Shown here: piece after piece, positions 1 to 12,709 of the stretch | How the letters are laid out: every line of letters begins with the position of its first letter | How positions within the stretch are numbered: position 1 is the first letter of the stretch | DNA from: Psococerastis gibbosa | Lineage: Eukaryota; Arthropoda; Insecta; Psocodea; Psocidae | DNA: 64,000 bases | Assembly (NCBI GenBank): GCA_963971405.1 | Contig: OZ020488.1 | Coordinates: 20,665,089-20,729,088 of the forward strand | Direction of reading: 5' to 3' | Notes under the pieces: model-generated | The model's input: only the letters and a program-made list of their open reading frames with translations | What the model was told of the DNA's origin: nothing | The model's database searches: none | Position numbers and translations under genes: made by a program

Positions 1-539
1 ACAAATACAATGTAAAAAATAATAAAATTGAAATCATTTATTTTAATGGATACATAGGTAAGAATTTGTAATTCAGAAAAAGTAGGCTGCATATGTAAAG
101 TAAAGTTAATAAATATAAAGATCTACGGGAGTTAAAAAAAAACTTATTAAAAAATTAAAAGGAATACGTTTATCATGCCAAGTGCAACTCGAAGTTGTTT
201 TGTTTAAATTTTAAAAGAAATAATTAGTTATTCTTTAAACGCTATAGTTTTGTCCGAGGGCTTGGTAATAAAAGAAAAAGTAAGCTCGTAATAGCAAGTT
301 TGAAATTTGGCGCCAAAACGTCTCAAGGTTAAGGGATTTATTCTGCTTCTGCTAGAATTTTAATAAATAATAAAGAAATTTGTGAAAAAGTGGCAAGAGC
401 AGCAGAGTACAACTTTATTATTTTTCTTTTATTAAATACTTAAATAGTCACCAACCGTCTCTAGATATCTTAAATATTGTACAGAAGTTCAAAAGTATGG
501 CAGATAAGTGAAGTTGTGACGTCAAATGTGTAAATTGTG

Positions 540-616
540 TTGATTTCATCTTGATCTTGATCAACGTCATTTGTCAAACCAAAACGAAAGGAAGGCCAGT
601 TATCCACATATTTCAG
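540..616 (+). other. possible non-coding first exon of the BTB gene
   Basis: The sequence shows a perfect donor, CAG followed by GTAAGT, with the exon ending at 616. The coding exon that begins at 5436 has an acceptor only five bases before its ATG, so an upstream untranslated exon is required somewhere. This is the strongest donor I noticed upstream. The left border is a guess, and no TATA box was recognised. Confidence 0.3.
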
Positions 617-2283
617 GTAAGTTTTACCGTTAACTTATGTTTGGAATTCTCCGTTATGCCTATTTTATTTATTCCCAAGGCTGCGTTTGGCTCATAATTT
701 GTTACAACCGTAGGTGGCAGTCTTCATATCCAACCTTTGAAAAATATTTACTTCTATGACGTATGATGGACACTACGCTGGGTTTTCATATAGTAATGTA
801 ATAAAGCTGGAAAATGTTTGTAGTTTGTACTGGCCAGTAGGGCCTAGGGCGCAGCCGTATTTAAATTGTCTTATTGCTATGAGTGTTCTCCGAAGAAGGG
901 TTTCTTTTACCTAAAAAAACAAGCCTACAAATTCTGTTTCTATTTCAACTTTCTTCTCTGCTATTATGAATGACATAGATAAACCGGTTGTAGAGTGTTT
1001 TCTTTTACCGTACGTCCGTACCCATAGGTATTCGTTTCAACATTGAATTATTAAGCTCTCTAGATGTCCTATTTAGAGCTATATGAACTTCGCAACTTAT
1101 CTAATGAGTCTCGCCCGCATTATATATAAATAAAATAATTGACAGGCGGCACCGATATAATTATTAATTCACCCGTGGGACCCGGTTACTGGCTCTATCG
1201 CTAAAACGCATTTAAACCTGAGGTCTCCCGTGTGGAGGCTTCAAGCATTTGCCTAATTTGGCATATGGGAAAGTCAACCCTCGTCGCAAACGTACAGTAT
1301 GTATGTTTACGCAGTTTGAAAGTAAAAAAAACAAAACTATAGATTTTACAGACGAAGACTTATTAATAAAATTGCAAGAGGAGTTCGTTTAAAAAAAAAT
1401 AAATAGGGGCGAAATACTGAGTTATTGGGTCCACAACCTGAAGCGAAGCGTGAGACCTGCCTGAATTGGTTCCCTCATTTGCCCATTGTATCTAGTGGAA
1501 GTCGGGGGTGAAAGGTATGAACCCAAGCTCATAGAATATGTAAATGCCAACGTTGTGGTAAGCTACTGTGTATACAGTTGGTCAATCAAAAGAATCAAAG
1601 AAGTCCGAAGTTCTATGTAGTTCAAATCAAATCTGTAGTAAATGCCCTCAAGTAGAAATTGAAATGACGCCACTGCACTAGTTGGCGTAACATAATTTAA
1701 CAACCCCGCAACATACAACAGAAGTGTGTCGAATGAAAAAAAAACTTCGATAGAGGGACAGTAAGTTATCATATTGATTTTACTCCGTTCAGCTACTCTG
1801 CCCATGAACCTGTTGATTGTTTTGGGTAGTCCTGACCTGGTGCAATCCTGCGCATTGGTGGTTTCGACACCCTTGAAACCCTGAATTCCCTCCTAACTCT
1901 TTCTAATTTTCAATTTTACGCTTACCTATGTGAATTGTCGAAATTGTTATTGAGTGACAACAAGGTGCTCCCGATTTCCAGAATAACATTGTTAACATAA
2001 CGTGTCAAAAATTGTCCACAATTAATTTACTTTACTCTATAATACTAGAATGATGTAATCTCCTTTTGGACATTTATTCTAAATGTAACTATGCTTGAAT
2101 ATTGGTGTCCTTTGTATGCCTCATTTGATTTGCTGATTTTTTTGAAAATTCCCTTCCCCACCAAATGTTAGGCAAGAAGGCACTGGGCCGAGATATCCTT
2201 ACCAGGTCCCTACCGTGGGCTGTCCACGGGGGTCTGTCCCCCATTTATTATTATAAGTGTGTGGTGGGACAATTGTATATAGT

Positions 2284-2828
2284 CAGTGGCGGATTAAGGT
2301 GGGGGGGGGGCGGTCGCCCCAAAGCTATGAAAAAAAGAAGAGTTTTCTATCACACAGAGTGATTGCGTGAGAGAATGAGTAGAAATGGATGTGAGAATGA
2401 GAAGATTACTTACTGCTTATTACCTTATTATTTTTAAGCAGTTAATTGTAATTTGTAAGAGAGGGCCAAAGGCTGCAAAAATTGTAAGCTTTAAAATAAG
2501 ATTTCCTTTGTAAGATCTATACTTTATTGCTGTTGAAATGCGTAAAACCCCACTATTTTGCTTTTATATTTTCAAATTTTTCCCCCGGGGGTAACCCCGG
2601 GCCCCCCTGTTGTCAGAAATATGCGAATAAGCATTTTAGAAGCATTGCTTTGTAACCTTTAAACATCAATAATTTTCCTTTAAAAATTCATAAAACCCCA
2701 CTATTTTGCACTTCTATTGGCATTGGGTTTTCAAGCAACGCTAGTGACAGCGGCAACGTCGGAAAGGGGGCACTAGCTTTTCAAATAAGATCCGCCCCTC
2801 CCAAAACTTTTTCTTTAATCCGCCACTG
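2284..2828. mobile_element. hAT-like non-autonomous element
   Basis: Terminal inverted repeats of 14 bp, CAGTGGCGGATTAA at 2284 and its complement ending at 2828, bound a 545-bp stretch with G- and C-runs near both ends. CAGTGGCG-type ends are typical of hAT elements. Both flanks are TATATA-rich, so an 8-bp target duplication is plausible but not clear. There is no coding frame, so this is a MITE-like derivative. Confidence 0.6.
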
Positions 2829-3189
2829 TATATATAGTAGTTATATGTTCATTGAAGATCAAACTGGGCCAAACCGCCGAAACTTGTAGGTAGACCTATA
2901 AATAATTCAAGTTTAATCGCCTATAAAGTGAACAACCAAATTTTGCTGGAGTAAATTGCAACAGGCTGCGGTATGTTTACGGATTCATATCTGATGCCAC
3001 CGAAGTCTTTGTTCACTTGAACCGTATTTTATTCTCAAACATTTTATCATTATCAGTGATCTGCTTCTATTGACGTCACACCGTCGATGACACTCGACTC
3101 GTCATCAGCCTGGCTCACAACTTTCGTTCTAAGTTCGAGGCATTTTATAAAACACGGTCTTTTAATTCAACCCTTGTTACGTTAACATA

Positions 3190-3720
3190 TAGTTTCCTTT
3201 GTTGCTTTCCTATTTATACGTTAGTATAAGAAAAGCTTTGTGATAGTAGAAATTTCTGGTTTCGAGATTTCAACGGATTTACGCGTTTTGAGGTGATTTT
3301 TACGAGATGTCGGTTTGTAGGCAAACCACTCAATGGATTTTGGTGAAATTTGGGACGCATGTTCTAAAAAATAATATATTGGGGCAATTTTTTCTATTTC
3401 AGGTTAATTCGATTTTGGGGGTTTAACCCTCTAAAACTTCAAAACAACGGCAACTATTTTTTAAAAATTCACATTTATTGTAATCGTTGGCAATGTGAAC
3501 AAAACCCACAAGTCGCTTCCCCTTGATAGTTTGGGAGGGGGGGGGGGGGTGAAGAAAGTGCTAAATTTTCATGAAAAATGACTAAAAAGTAATTTTCCTG
3601 CAGAACCTTCCTCTCAATGCTTTCTTACTTCAGGTATATGTTTCAGGTGTTAAATAGAGTAACAGAACTGAACAGGTGGCTTTCCCATGCAAGGTTTTGA
3701 TTTTGAAGAAGACAGTTTTT
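3190..3720. repeat. dispersed repeat family A, copy 1
   Basis: This stretch matches, with many differences, 5810-6100 in the same direction, and 59455-59545 and 63365-63985 in the opposite direction. Shared landmarks include TTCAACGGATTTACGCGTTTTGAGG near 3270 (written here in part), a tract ending TTGATAGTTTGG near 3530, and ACAGAACTGAAC near 3663. It has no coding capacity that I see, and I cannot assign its class. Confidence 0.6.
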
Positions 3721-5440
3721 TTCTTAAATTTTTTCAATTAGTGGATAAATTGACCAAACCCTAATGCATTGCATAGCACGCTGTTATTAGTGTGTTCATT
3801 CTAGACTTTGTAATTGTCTCATCGATTAATCCAGTGCTTAAGAATGGGGAAAAGCAGCTGAAATTTAACCCTAGGACAATAATTACATAAGCACCATGGT
3901 CTCTGGAACTATTCTATCTATAGTGGCACCTATACTAATAGATAAGTAGGAAAACTTGTACAGGTTCTCTTGTACCGGTTCTTTTGTTTTTTTTTACCTA
4001 TTTCTTCCAAGTTCTTCTTGAAATTATTTTCCAAATTCAATTTTAAAACATTAAAAAAAGTTGAATAAAAACAAATAAGAACTATAAACGAATACAATAC
4101 CGTTTTTTTGCACGTAAGGACCAACGGGTTGTTTTTAACCAATCAATGTTACAATCGCGTGTTACCCTCCTCGGACCCCCTGCTAACCTTCAGCAGCTTG
4201 CCTTAGTTAAAGCTGGGAATGTTTAGGCTATTAATAGTGCAGACTTTGAATCCCTTTCTAATATACGCTTTTGATTAATTCTGCGTTTTCAAATAGCAAG
4301 GAAATATTATTAAGTCTAGCCATTATGATATTTAACCAAAGATTAGTGAGAAAAGAATTGAGGGCAATGCATTTTCAACTTTTTGAACACATACGTCTTG
4401 GTCTGTCTCGCTGGATCACGAGTGGGACTTTCAACTGACAACTTTACATGCCATTTTTTATGCAAATTCCTTTCCTCAACCTTGTTTGTGTATATTATAA
4501 GACTGAAGCCAGTTGGAGAAAGTACTAGTACTATTACAGGTATTGGGCAATATTGCTGACCTTGGCCGTGACTGCAGCTACTATTGGCTTTGCATTAATA
4601 GTGAATTACCTTGACCATGGCTTGTAGATAACGGAAAACAGTTTATGACTTAACTAGACATAGCCCTATCATAGAACTATTTTAATTTGAGGCGTTGTGC
4701 AGTCTTTGTCTAACAATGACTAGCTCTCCCTGCCACATGAAATACGTCAAATGTTAAATATGTTTAATTAAATAAAAACAACAGCAGAAATATAATGCGT
4801 TAAACGTCTCTCCGACTATACTCTCACACAATGCCAAAATATTCTCGGCTGCTACAATTAACCAAAGCATGAGAATACTTGATTTGTTCCCTAGATTTCC
4901 TTGTCAGGCGGCTGGTGGGATTTTAAAATCTTACTTTAGTGAGATTGTCTTTTTTAAATCTTTAATTAATTTAAGGGTGTTCTCAATCTTGGGTTTGCTA
5001 TTACGTCCGAAGACATTGTCATAGTAAATACTCATAGACTCGTAGTTATGTACGCAGAGGGTTTTTAACAGGTCATTGTTTAAGATGTATGAATTACATT
5101 AATGAAATTAAAATATAAATTTATATGAATAATTCTGGGAATATCTGGATAATAAACTAAACTTATTCTTCTTGAGCGGCTTTGCTACTTGACATGTTAC
5201 CAGACACCAGTCCTATGTGTAACCTCATCATTTTTGAGTGTTTGAAGGGCTTCTAAAATGTACCCTTCTGTCTTATTGGCCAATAAGGAACAACTATTTG
5301 ACATCAGGTAATTCATTCGTGAATAATATCTATGTTCTATTACTAAGTTAACCCATGGGCCCCTAATACAATACATAAAACTCCTCGAATCTGTTCTGGT
5401 AATTTGTTTTAATAAATATCATATATCAATCATAGGAACA

Positions 5441-8400
5441 ATGCAGCCTGTTCAGCAGTTTTGCCTGCGATGGAACAATCATCAACCGAATTTCATTTCT
5501 GTCTTCACGAATCTCCTCAGCGACGAAGCTCTTGTGGATGTGACACTTGCATGTGAAGGGAAGCACTTACAGGCACATAGGGTGGTCCTTTCCGCATGTA
5601 GCGCATATTTTCAGGTAACGTACAATTTTGCTTGCGTATATTTGCTTTGAATTGAATTGAAAACGACTTTACTGCAAAAAAACAAAAGGCGAACAATAAG
5701 ACTATAAAGTCGTCTTTTCATGCTAACCTTACACCTTACCTGGCTTTCCTATTTTTATACATTACTTTTTTACGAAATGCCTGCCTGTCGGTTGGTCTGG
5801 CTAACTCAATTTTGGGGTGTCCCCCCCCCCAAAAAAAAAAAAAGTCAAAGCAACGATTCTCGAAAACGGCTCCAACAATTTATTTCTCTTAAATTCACAT
5901 AAATTGTAGTCGTTGATAATGCAAAACAAATCCAAATAGGGCGCTTGCCTCTTGATAGCTTGGTTCTGGAGGAAAAAAACCCTCAATTTTCATTAGTTAG
6001 AACTAAAAAATAATTTCTCTGCGGAACCTTTCTATCGATGCTTTCTAACTTCAGGTATGTTTTAGGGGTGACAGAGTAACAGAACCGAACAATGTCTATC
6101 TATACTTCAATTTCCGGCCAAACTTACTCGATAAAATAAGTTAGTATAGGACAATCATTTACCATTGCCAATCCCATTAATATACGTACCAAGTACCTAC
6201 ATATTATAATAATAGATAAATGTGCGGGTTCACTCGTACTGGTTCTTTGTTAATGTCAATTAGCTTACAGTTATTCCAAATTATATTGTTACTTTTTACA
6301 AAATTCTAATCTATTCTTTCTTGTTGACAGTCGCTCTTTACTATAAATCCATGTCAGCATCCAATTGTGATCTTGAAAGACATTAAATTCAAAGATCTTC
6401 GAACAATGGTGGACTTCATGTATTATGGAGAAGTCAATGTATCCCAAGAACAATTGCCAGCCATTTTAAAAATCGCCGAAATGTTGAAAATAAAAGGCTT
6501 AGCAGACATGCCCAATGTTGGAGTCGAACGCTCGGAGGTGTTAACTCCGACAAGTGAAAGTTGGCGTAGAAGTTCTAGCCCTATGTCCCCTGCTATGAGG
6601 AGAAAACGGCTTCGTAAAACATCGACGGGCTCTGGCTCTGGGTCTACAGGTATGATAAAAAAATTATCCTTTTTTTGAGAGGACATTTTTTGGATTCGAC
6701 TGTTACTCTTATATTACAACTGTCATCCGCCATTTTTTTATCCATTATACGTCTGGTGTATAAGCCAAGCATTGGGTGTTTACCTATTTATTTTTAGAAA
6801 TTTATCGTTATTTATTTATTATCATTTAAAAAACGTTCTACCAATTAGGGAAGTGTTTAATAAAAAAATAATAATAAACCGTGTTTTCGTTCTTTTCAAT
6901 ATTTTTCTTTCTTAACTTTTTCCTTCAATACTTACCATATAGGAATTATAGGATAAAAAATGGCGGATGACAATAACCGGGTATATAGTGCCTTAATTAG
7001 AACTTAACAAGGATAAAGAACTTTTTGATTTATACAACCATTAATTATTATAAATCCGACCGGTTGTAAGTAGAACTGACTGATTTGTCTACCTATACAT
7101 AACGTAATATTGTAAAATCTACACACCTGTTAAAGTAGCAACGCAACTAAAACTGGTTAAACTAGAAAAGTTAAAAGTAGTTACTTTGTTTATTTGTACG
7201 CATGATTATAACGCTGTACGCTCTAAAATTAAAAAAAAAAATGGAAGCCTAATAATAGTACTTAGTACTAAAGTCAAAGTATGTGCCCAAATGCACAATT
7301 TTCTACCAGAAGGCAATAATGTGTGTATCTCATCGCTGTGTCGGGATTCAAATCCTCCACCAACCGTACCCAACCAAGCCATATTGCTCGGTGAAATGTC
7401 CTCAAGAATATGTACGGTGTGCAAAATTTGAAAATAATGGGTAGTTTTGGCTGGGGGAATGGAGTAAGTTACACTTAGCCGGCAAGGGCGGATTTCGCCT
7501 CCAATTTAGGGGGGGGGGGTCAGCGGGCAGATTCAGTGGATTATAACATTAAAAAACATTATTATTTTTAATTCCCACTGTAAATCCATATTATCTAGTG
7601 TACGTTCATTTAATTTGGGGGGGGGGGTCCAGACCCCCCTAAAATCCGCCCTTAGCCTGTGCAGTTTTATGTAATAAGTAGCTTCTGCGGATATAAATAA
7701 TTCTAAACAGCTATTTATTGTATCAATTTCCGGAAAAATAAAAATAAAATACTGTGTACGTGCGTGTGTTAATTTTTTATTTGAACGGAGAATGTAAAGT
7801 TTATAAACTTTAACCCATTGTTATATTGTATACTAAATATTTCAGAGCAAACCTCGGAAGAAGTACCTACCGAAGCACCAGGTCAATCGCCGCTGGTTAA
7901 AGTAGAGCGTGCCGATCCAGAAGAGGGCCGCGTACCAAGTCGCACAAGTCTACGAAACAGCGGTCAGGAACCAAGTACCGACTCAGAACCTAAGGAGGGT
8001 TCCCAAGATTCTGGGGCTGAAGATGGCGTTGGCCGTCTTTCCGTCAGCAGACATGGTTCTTTGGAACTCCGGCAGTTGTCACATGACAGGTAAGGTTAAG
8101 GGCTGGGCGGGCAAACGCCAAAAGCAATGAAGGGGCTAACCTTTGAATGATCGTACCATTTTCATCTAGCATCCATAGCCTATTTATTATCTTTCGAAAA
8201 ATGTGAACATAATAAGGCGGGGTTTCCACCGACCTCTCATTGTAAAATGCTAATGACATTGACGGAAATTTGAATTTTTCTTTCGTAGAAATCTATTTGT
8301 ACTTAACATATCCCATGACGCCATTTTTTAATTTTAGTTTGTTTGTTTGTTATTTTACTCTATGATCATTGATCAATTCTAACTATGGCATAGAGTAAAA

Positions 8401-10437
8401 CAAAAATTTCCGTCAATGTCATTTGCATTCTGGAATGAGAGGTCGGTGGAAACCCCGCATTAGGGTATTAATAGGGGTCTTCAGTGTTCGTGTTATCGAG
8501 TTATACCTAGTTAAGTGTGGGAGGGCATGTAAAGCAGGTGGTCCCGGGCTTTCCTAGTTGAGTGTATGAGAGGGCTTTACAGCCCTAACTCCGCTAGGTT
8601 GGCTTAGTAATAGAACAAAAAGTCAATATTTATTTATTTATTTATATCATGTTAAGTTAACACACCGATAACCAAGCTAACCTTTGTGCTATCCTAAACT
8701 CACTTCCAAGTTGGTTAACTGACGTAACTCAGTTAACTGTGTTATTAAGCTAACGCTGCGATCGATAGCTCAGGTTTGACCGCCGCCATATTTGTTTTTG
8801 TCGATTAATTTGAAACACGCGTTTAAAATTTTGTAGTATTTAAATGTATTTGTATTATCTATTATGTCACAAGCAATTACCCTAAATACTTAAAATTATA
8901 ATAACTAAAATGAACAAAAAATATAAACAAATGTGGCACTAGAATATTTAAAAAAAAAGTTCTGCCACTTTCTTTAAAACCGTGCCACGAACGTCTGACT
9001 ACTACCATGTTGTTTACTCTGTTAAATATTTTCGATATAGCCCTGATATAGCATGATAACTCACTCCCGAGGTCCACTCACGATTGTGTGTTAACTTGGA
9101 TAGCACATCTAACTCGATAACACCAACACTATGAAGACCCCTATTATTAACAATGCTGGCTATTTTTAGTTAAGCGTGTTATGTTATGAGTTAATACTCG
9201 TGGAAATGGAAAACTAAACAAGCCAGGGTGTTAGCTAAACGCACTTCAGGGTTGGTTAAAGCGGCTTTGGGATCAATAATTGAATGGCCAGCGGCCGCGT
9301 TATTTGTTTATCAGGGTGAATGGTGAAGGATCCACTCACGATTTGTGGTAACTATACGATTACGCTTTTAACTCGATAGCCCCAACATTGTGATTACTCT
9401 TATTACTGACTGAGAAAGTGAGTAATCTCCCATCACTATTCACCGTCTAGAAGCCGAGAGGGAAACCAGCACTATTATCTTTGTAATTTTTGACGAAATG
9501 ATAACTATTTTGTATACGGTAGATTGAAGGTTGTGACAATGTTATTCATAATTTATTGAGTCTCATTTCAATTAAATTCTGTTTAAGTAGGTGTACCTCT
9601 AATATTTATTTGTATTTTTGCAGTCGACAGAGTTCTTTAAATGAAAATCGGCAAGCATCCCACGAGAGACAATTTTCGCATGAACGACAAGCATCTCATG
9701 ACAGTAGGCTTAGTCACGAGAGTAGTATTGAATCAGTGACGACAGACGTGGAGGCATCCCCTGGGCGCGAAAGGATTGGTGTAAAACGAGGGCGGTTGCT
9801 TATGCGGCAGGAACGCATTAAGAAGGAAAGTGATACACACACGTCCCCAGACAGCGAGCCTGGCTCTCCTGGATTTCCGAGGCAACGCTCCGAGCCCAGC
9901 AAACCAGACGGACCTAGTACTATATACCGGCAGAAATCTGAACCCACGCCCAGTGCTAATTACAGAAAGCTAGAACCATTACCCTTGCAAATTACTATCC
10001 CACAGCCGCAGAGTCAAAATCTTCTGGCGGTGCCGCAAGCAACTTATCCAGTTAGACAGCTCTCCCTCCCGACCACGAGACCACCCCAAACCAAGTCCGT
10101 CCAAGCCCCCGAAGAGGGGGAGTTTGTGATGCTTGAAAGCGTACCAATTGTTCGGATATTTGCAACCGACGAGAAACCTGAAATCCCTCCTGCGGTCCCA
10201 GCAGCAGAATCTGTCGTTTTGACAGAGCCCTGCCGCTCTGGGCATTGCCCAGTACTTCGAAATGGCCCTGCTCTAGGCTGTAATCATTGCTGGAACACAA
10301 TTGACAAGTGTGGCAGGATATTGCGGCGCAAGACAAAATACCATTGTCCTGAATGTCAAACAAATCTATGCATAGTACCATGTTTTCAAGAATATCACCA
10401 ACGTGCTATCAATACTTCTGTGAGCCCTGCGTCATGA
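5441..10437 (+). CDS. BTB/POZ nuclear regulator (lola/tramtrack/broad type) with piggyBac-like C-terminal zinc module
   Basis: Coding exons are 5441-5614, 6331-6649, 7846-8089 and 9624-10437, all with GT/AG borders and matching phases, giving 516 aa. The ATG at 5441 lies five bases after an acceptor and opens the classic arthropod BTB start [12 protein letters not shown]. The BTB domain covers about residues 5-110, including [23 protein letters not shown] and [15 protein letters not shown]. It mediates homo- and heterodimerisation of nuclear regulators. A basic stretch (RRKRLRK, about residue 150) may be a nuclear signal. A long low-complexity middle, rich in Ser, Glu, Arg and Pro, includes SHERQ/SHDSR repeats. 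Residues 449-504 hold a Cys/His cluster ending in [11 protein letters not shown], like the C-terminal zinc motif of piggyBac transposases. No C2H2 finger is seen. Related genes use alternative 3' exons, so other isoforms could exist. The DNA target is unknown. Confidence 0.88.
5810..6100. repeat. dispersed repeat family A, copy 2
   Basis: This is a shorter relative of the 3190-3720 repeat in the same direction, sharing the CTCAATTTTGGGG start, the TTGATAGCTTGG block and the GTAACAGAACCGAAC end. It lies in the intron between BTB exons 5441-5614 and 6331-6649 and ends about 230 bp before the second acceptor. Confidence 0.6.
7481..7656. mobile_element. short G-rich MITE in a BTB-gene intron
   Basis: The left end GGCAAGGGCGGATTTCGCC and the right end AAAATCCGCCCTTAGCC are imperfect inverted repeats. 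Each is followed inward by a run of nine or more G (or C) residues. The 176-bp stretch has no coding capacity. It resembles 42152-42324 and the ends of 2284-2828 in architecture, suggesting one group of hAT-like MITEs. Confidence 0.5.
8213..8462. mobile_element. palindromic MITE (GGCGGGG family)
   Basis: Inverted repeats begin AAGGCGGGGTTTCCACCGAC on the left and are mirrored by GGTCGGTGGAAACCCCGCAT on the right. The body matches the MITE at 58644-58890 and the arms of 11756-12709, including a shared internal block around TGACGCCATTTTTTAATTTT. It sits in the intron between exons 7846-8089 and 9624-10437 and adjoins the next element. TTA/TAA-type flanks fit PIF/Harbinger. Confidence 0.75.
8471..9144. 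mobile_element. TIR element family Q, copy 1, carrying a SINE
   Basis: The left end ATAGGGGTCTTCAGTGTTCG is mirrored by the right end near 9127-9144, with TTA-like flanks. The inner sequence matches, in reverse, the element at 24040-24533 over almost its whole length; 17440-17720 and 9150-9415 look like decayed relatives. A SINE (8517-8650) interrupts the left arm. There is no transposase frame, so it is non-autonomous. Confidence 0.7.
8517..8650 (+). mobile_element. SINE, 5'-truncated copy
   Basis: This shares GCATGTAAAGCAGG, TAGCCCTAACTCCGCTAGG (here CAGCCC) and AGTAATAGAACAAAAAGTC with the copies at 36786-36940 and 48391-48600. The tRNA-like head is missing. It ends in a TATTTATTTATT tail at about 8630-8650. 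It is inserted in the left arm of the element at 8471-9144. Confidence 0.7.
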
Positions 10438-10650
10438 AAACGAGTGGTTCAATGCTTTCGCTTTTAGTTGTGTGAACATTAAGCTGCTATCTTGACCTCT
10501 TTCATTGTTTTATTCGTAAAGCAATACTATCTCGTTAACTGAGGGATTACCCTACTACGTTCCGTTAGATGATAACCATCAACAATTTTTGCTTCCCCAA
10601 ATTAGTAAAGCCACTTACTGTGATCAAAAAATGTTGCAGATCTCAGTTAA

Positions 10651-10656
10651 AATAAA
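10651..10656 (+). promoter_or_regulatory. probable polyadenylation signal of the BTB gene
   Basis: AATAAA lies 214 bases after the TGA at 10435-10437 and is the first canonical signal seen downstream on this strand. The implied 3' UTR is about 240 bases. Confidence 0.5.
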
Positions 10657-10879
10657 AAAACTGTTATTTCATTTACAAGAAAAACAATATTTAACGTATG
10701 GCACACAATTGCATTCGTGATGAATGTGGCAAAGTACCGCTTTAAAACGTTCGTTTGATAACATTCAACATCTACCAAACTAACTTGCTTTGTGGATGGG
10801 GTGTTTTGCAGACTTTGACAACACACCACTGCACTGTTATGATTTCATGGTGAAATCGCCTTTTCTATGTAGGCATGAG

Positions 10880-11160
10880 CTAAAACTATGATATGGGCAT
10901 CCGCAGCACATACAATGAAGCGGCATAAAGTAGGTGGCTCTCACCGTAAGCCCACATAAACATCAGCTAATTAAATTGCGAGGGACCCAAGGTCAAGTAT
11001 CGAGTGCGCAGAACATATTGCACTGGAGTTCTGTTAGCCCTGCCTGTTGAATAGTCCATTTGCCGATATTTTCTTTATTTCCTGAAAACGCTTCCTTTGC
11101 CATTTCCCCTCTATCGGCAATACTTAGCCACCATCTATTCTATTTTATTATCGTTGATGC
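10880..11160. repeat. dispersed repeat family B, copy 1
   Basis: A diverged direct match to 19578-19860. Shared blocks are ATGGGCATCCGCAGC, AGGGACCCAAGGTC and CATCTATTCTATTTTATTATCG. No ends or coding frame were recognised, so the class is unknown. Confidence 0.5.
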
Positions 11161-11755
11161 TATATCGTACTTGTGAACCTATACATATTTACTAGTGGAA
11201 TGGGAGGGAGCATATTGGGTTTTACTGACTTGCTGCCATCTCCAAATATTGATTTCACAAAATCCGTGTGTTTGTTCCTTGAAAGTCCCTAACAACGTAT
11301 TTGTGTAGGAAACCGTAGGCTCAATTTACCCTGCTAATAATAATAAAAATAAATTGATTGCTAACCCCTCGGGTGAACCACGCTCGAACCCCGGCTGGGC
11401 AATTTATTTTTTCGTAAACAGCAGGAAAGGAAATGTGGATGCCTGGTTTTTAGTTAAAATCAATTTAGAACTTTGGGGCCAGATGTAACAGAGCGTTAAT
11501 TTATAACTGAAAAGTGGCGCAGTAAAGTTAATATGGGGACCACTATTTGGTTGAGGCGTGTAAGTTTGAACCAGCGAAAAATAACAGTTAAATAACCTTA
11601 CCTCAGTAGATGGTTATTTGAAGAATTCTGCTATAAAATTATCTTTTTATTAAGTTCGTGCAACACTATGTTTTAAAGTGATAAGGCGCCCATTCCACCG
11701 ACCGGCTAGGGCTATTTACAAAAACGGTAACGTGGTAGCAGACATTCAAGACTTA

Positions 11756-12709
11756 GGCGGAGTTTCCACCGACCTCGCATTGCAGAATTGAAGGAAATGT
11801 TTATTTTCCTCTATACCATAGTTAAAATTGATCAATGATCGTACAGTAAAATCACAAACTAAAATTAAAAAATGGCGTCATGGGATACGTTAAGTACAAA
11901 CATTTTAAGGCCAAACCGGAGGGTTGTGGCATAGACCGTTGAGCGTTAAATACATAGAAATATAATAGAACTGGAGCGGCGGGAGTCATAATATGCCTTA
12001 CGAGGCACCCGTTTACCTTAAGCCAACTATCAGAGATAAGTACCAACGCAAAAAATATCAGTCTTACACATTGCAGCATAGCAAAGCGGATACCTGGACC
12101 CGGTCAAAAACTCTGAAGTTTAGTAGTTAGCATGTGCAAGCTATTTCCCCGCCGAATTGCGTACTTATCTTGTGCAGGCTACACTAGCAGCCATATTGAT
12201 AACGGTCTCTAGCCACGAGATCGTTGAATATCCATTTTATAAACAAAGCCCCACGTCTCGTACCTGCTCCATATTTGACTTGTATTATTTCAAATAATTG
12301 CAGTTTTACCTATTTCTGGCGCTTTACTGTCAAATTAAGTGTTGAGCTTCTGACTAAAGTGCATTTCATTACAAAAGTTGGAGGTTTTTCTTCCCTGTGG
12401 GGCACGTAAAAATGTTCTAGAAGGTATGTTTTTAATTCCTTCATGCACAAATTTTAGACCTAATGTAATTGTAATTTTTGGTTTAGTCAATAGTGTAAGC
12501 ATGTTTACGCGTATACTATACCCTTCTATCGATTTTTACTATACCACTGCGGTTTAAAACATATATTACGAACCCTCTGCAAAGACATTTCCAGGCCAGT
12601 CATGTGACCCCCTCCGGTTTGGCCTTAATAGATTTCTATAAAAAGAAAAATTCTAATTTCCGTCAATGTCATTTGCATTCTGCAATGCGAGGTCGGTGGA
12701 AACGCAACC
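11756..12709. mobile_element. palindromic MITE, middle layer of the nest
   Basis: The arms begin GGCGGAGTTTCCACCGACCT and are mirrored at the right end. The body matches the MITEs at 8213-8462 and 58644-58890. It sits in the hairpin loop of the outer element and is itself split by a third element at 11909-12624. The flanks TTA and TAA share only TA exactly, so the duplication here is less clear. Confidence 0.8.
11909..12624. mobile_element. TIR element, innermost layer of the nest
   Basis: The left end GGCCAAACCGGAGGG is mirrored by CCCTCCGGTTTGGCC at the right end. Both sides are flanked by TTAA. The paralogue at 58644-58890 carries the uninterrupted site (reverse strand CATTTTAATAGATTTC), so the insertion borders are confirmed. 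The 716-bp interior has no recognisable transposase. Confidence 0.8.

Larger units (their letters stand above)
617..5435. other. gene-free stretch, probable first intron of the BTB gene
   Basis: No coding exon is recognisable here. The stretch holds a hAT-like element (2284-2828) and a copy of a dispersed repeat (about 3190-3720), both listed separately. The remainder is AT-rich sequence in which I see nothing; the open frames in it are short and resemble no family I know. Confidence 0.4.

Noticed and set aside
1370-1395. Short coding-like string ending in a stop (DEDLLIKLQEE)
   Set aside because: It is too short to assign; no neighbouring frame supports a gene or a transposon protein.
6423-6686. 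Antisense open frame over a BTB exon
   Set aside because: It is the shadow of the real exon 6331-6649 on the other strand.
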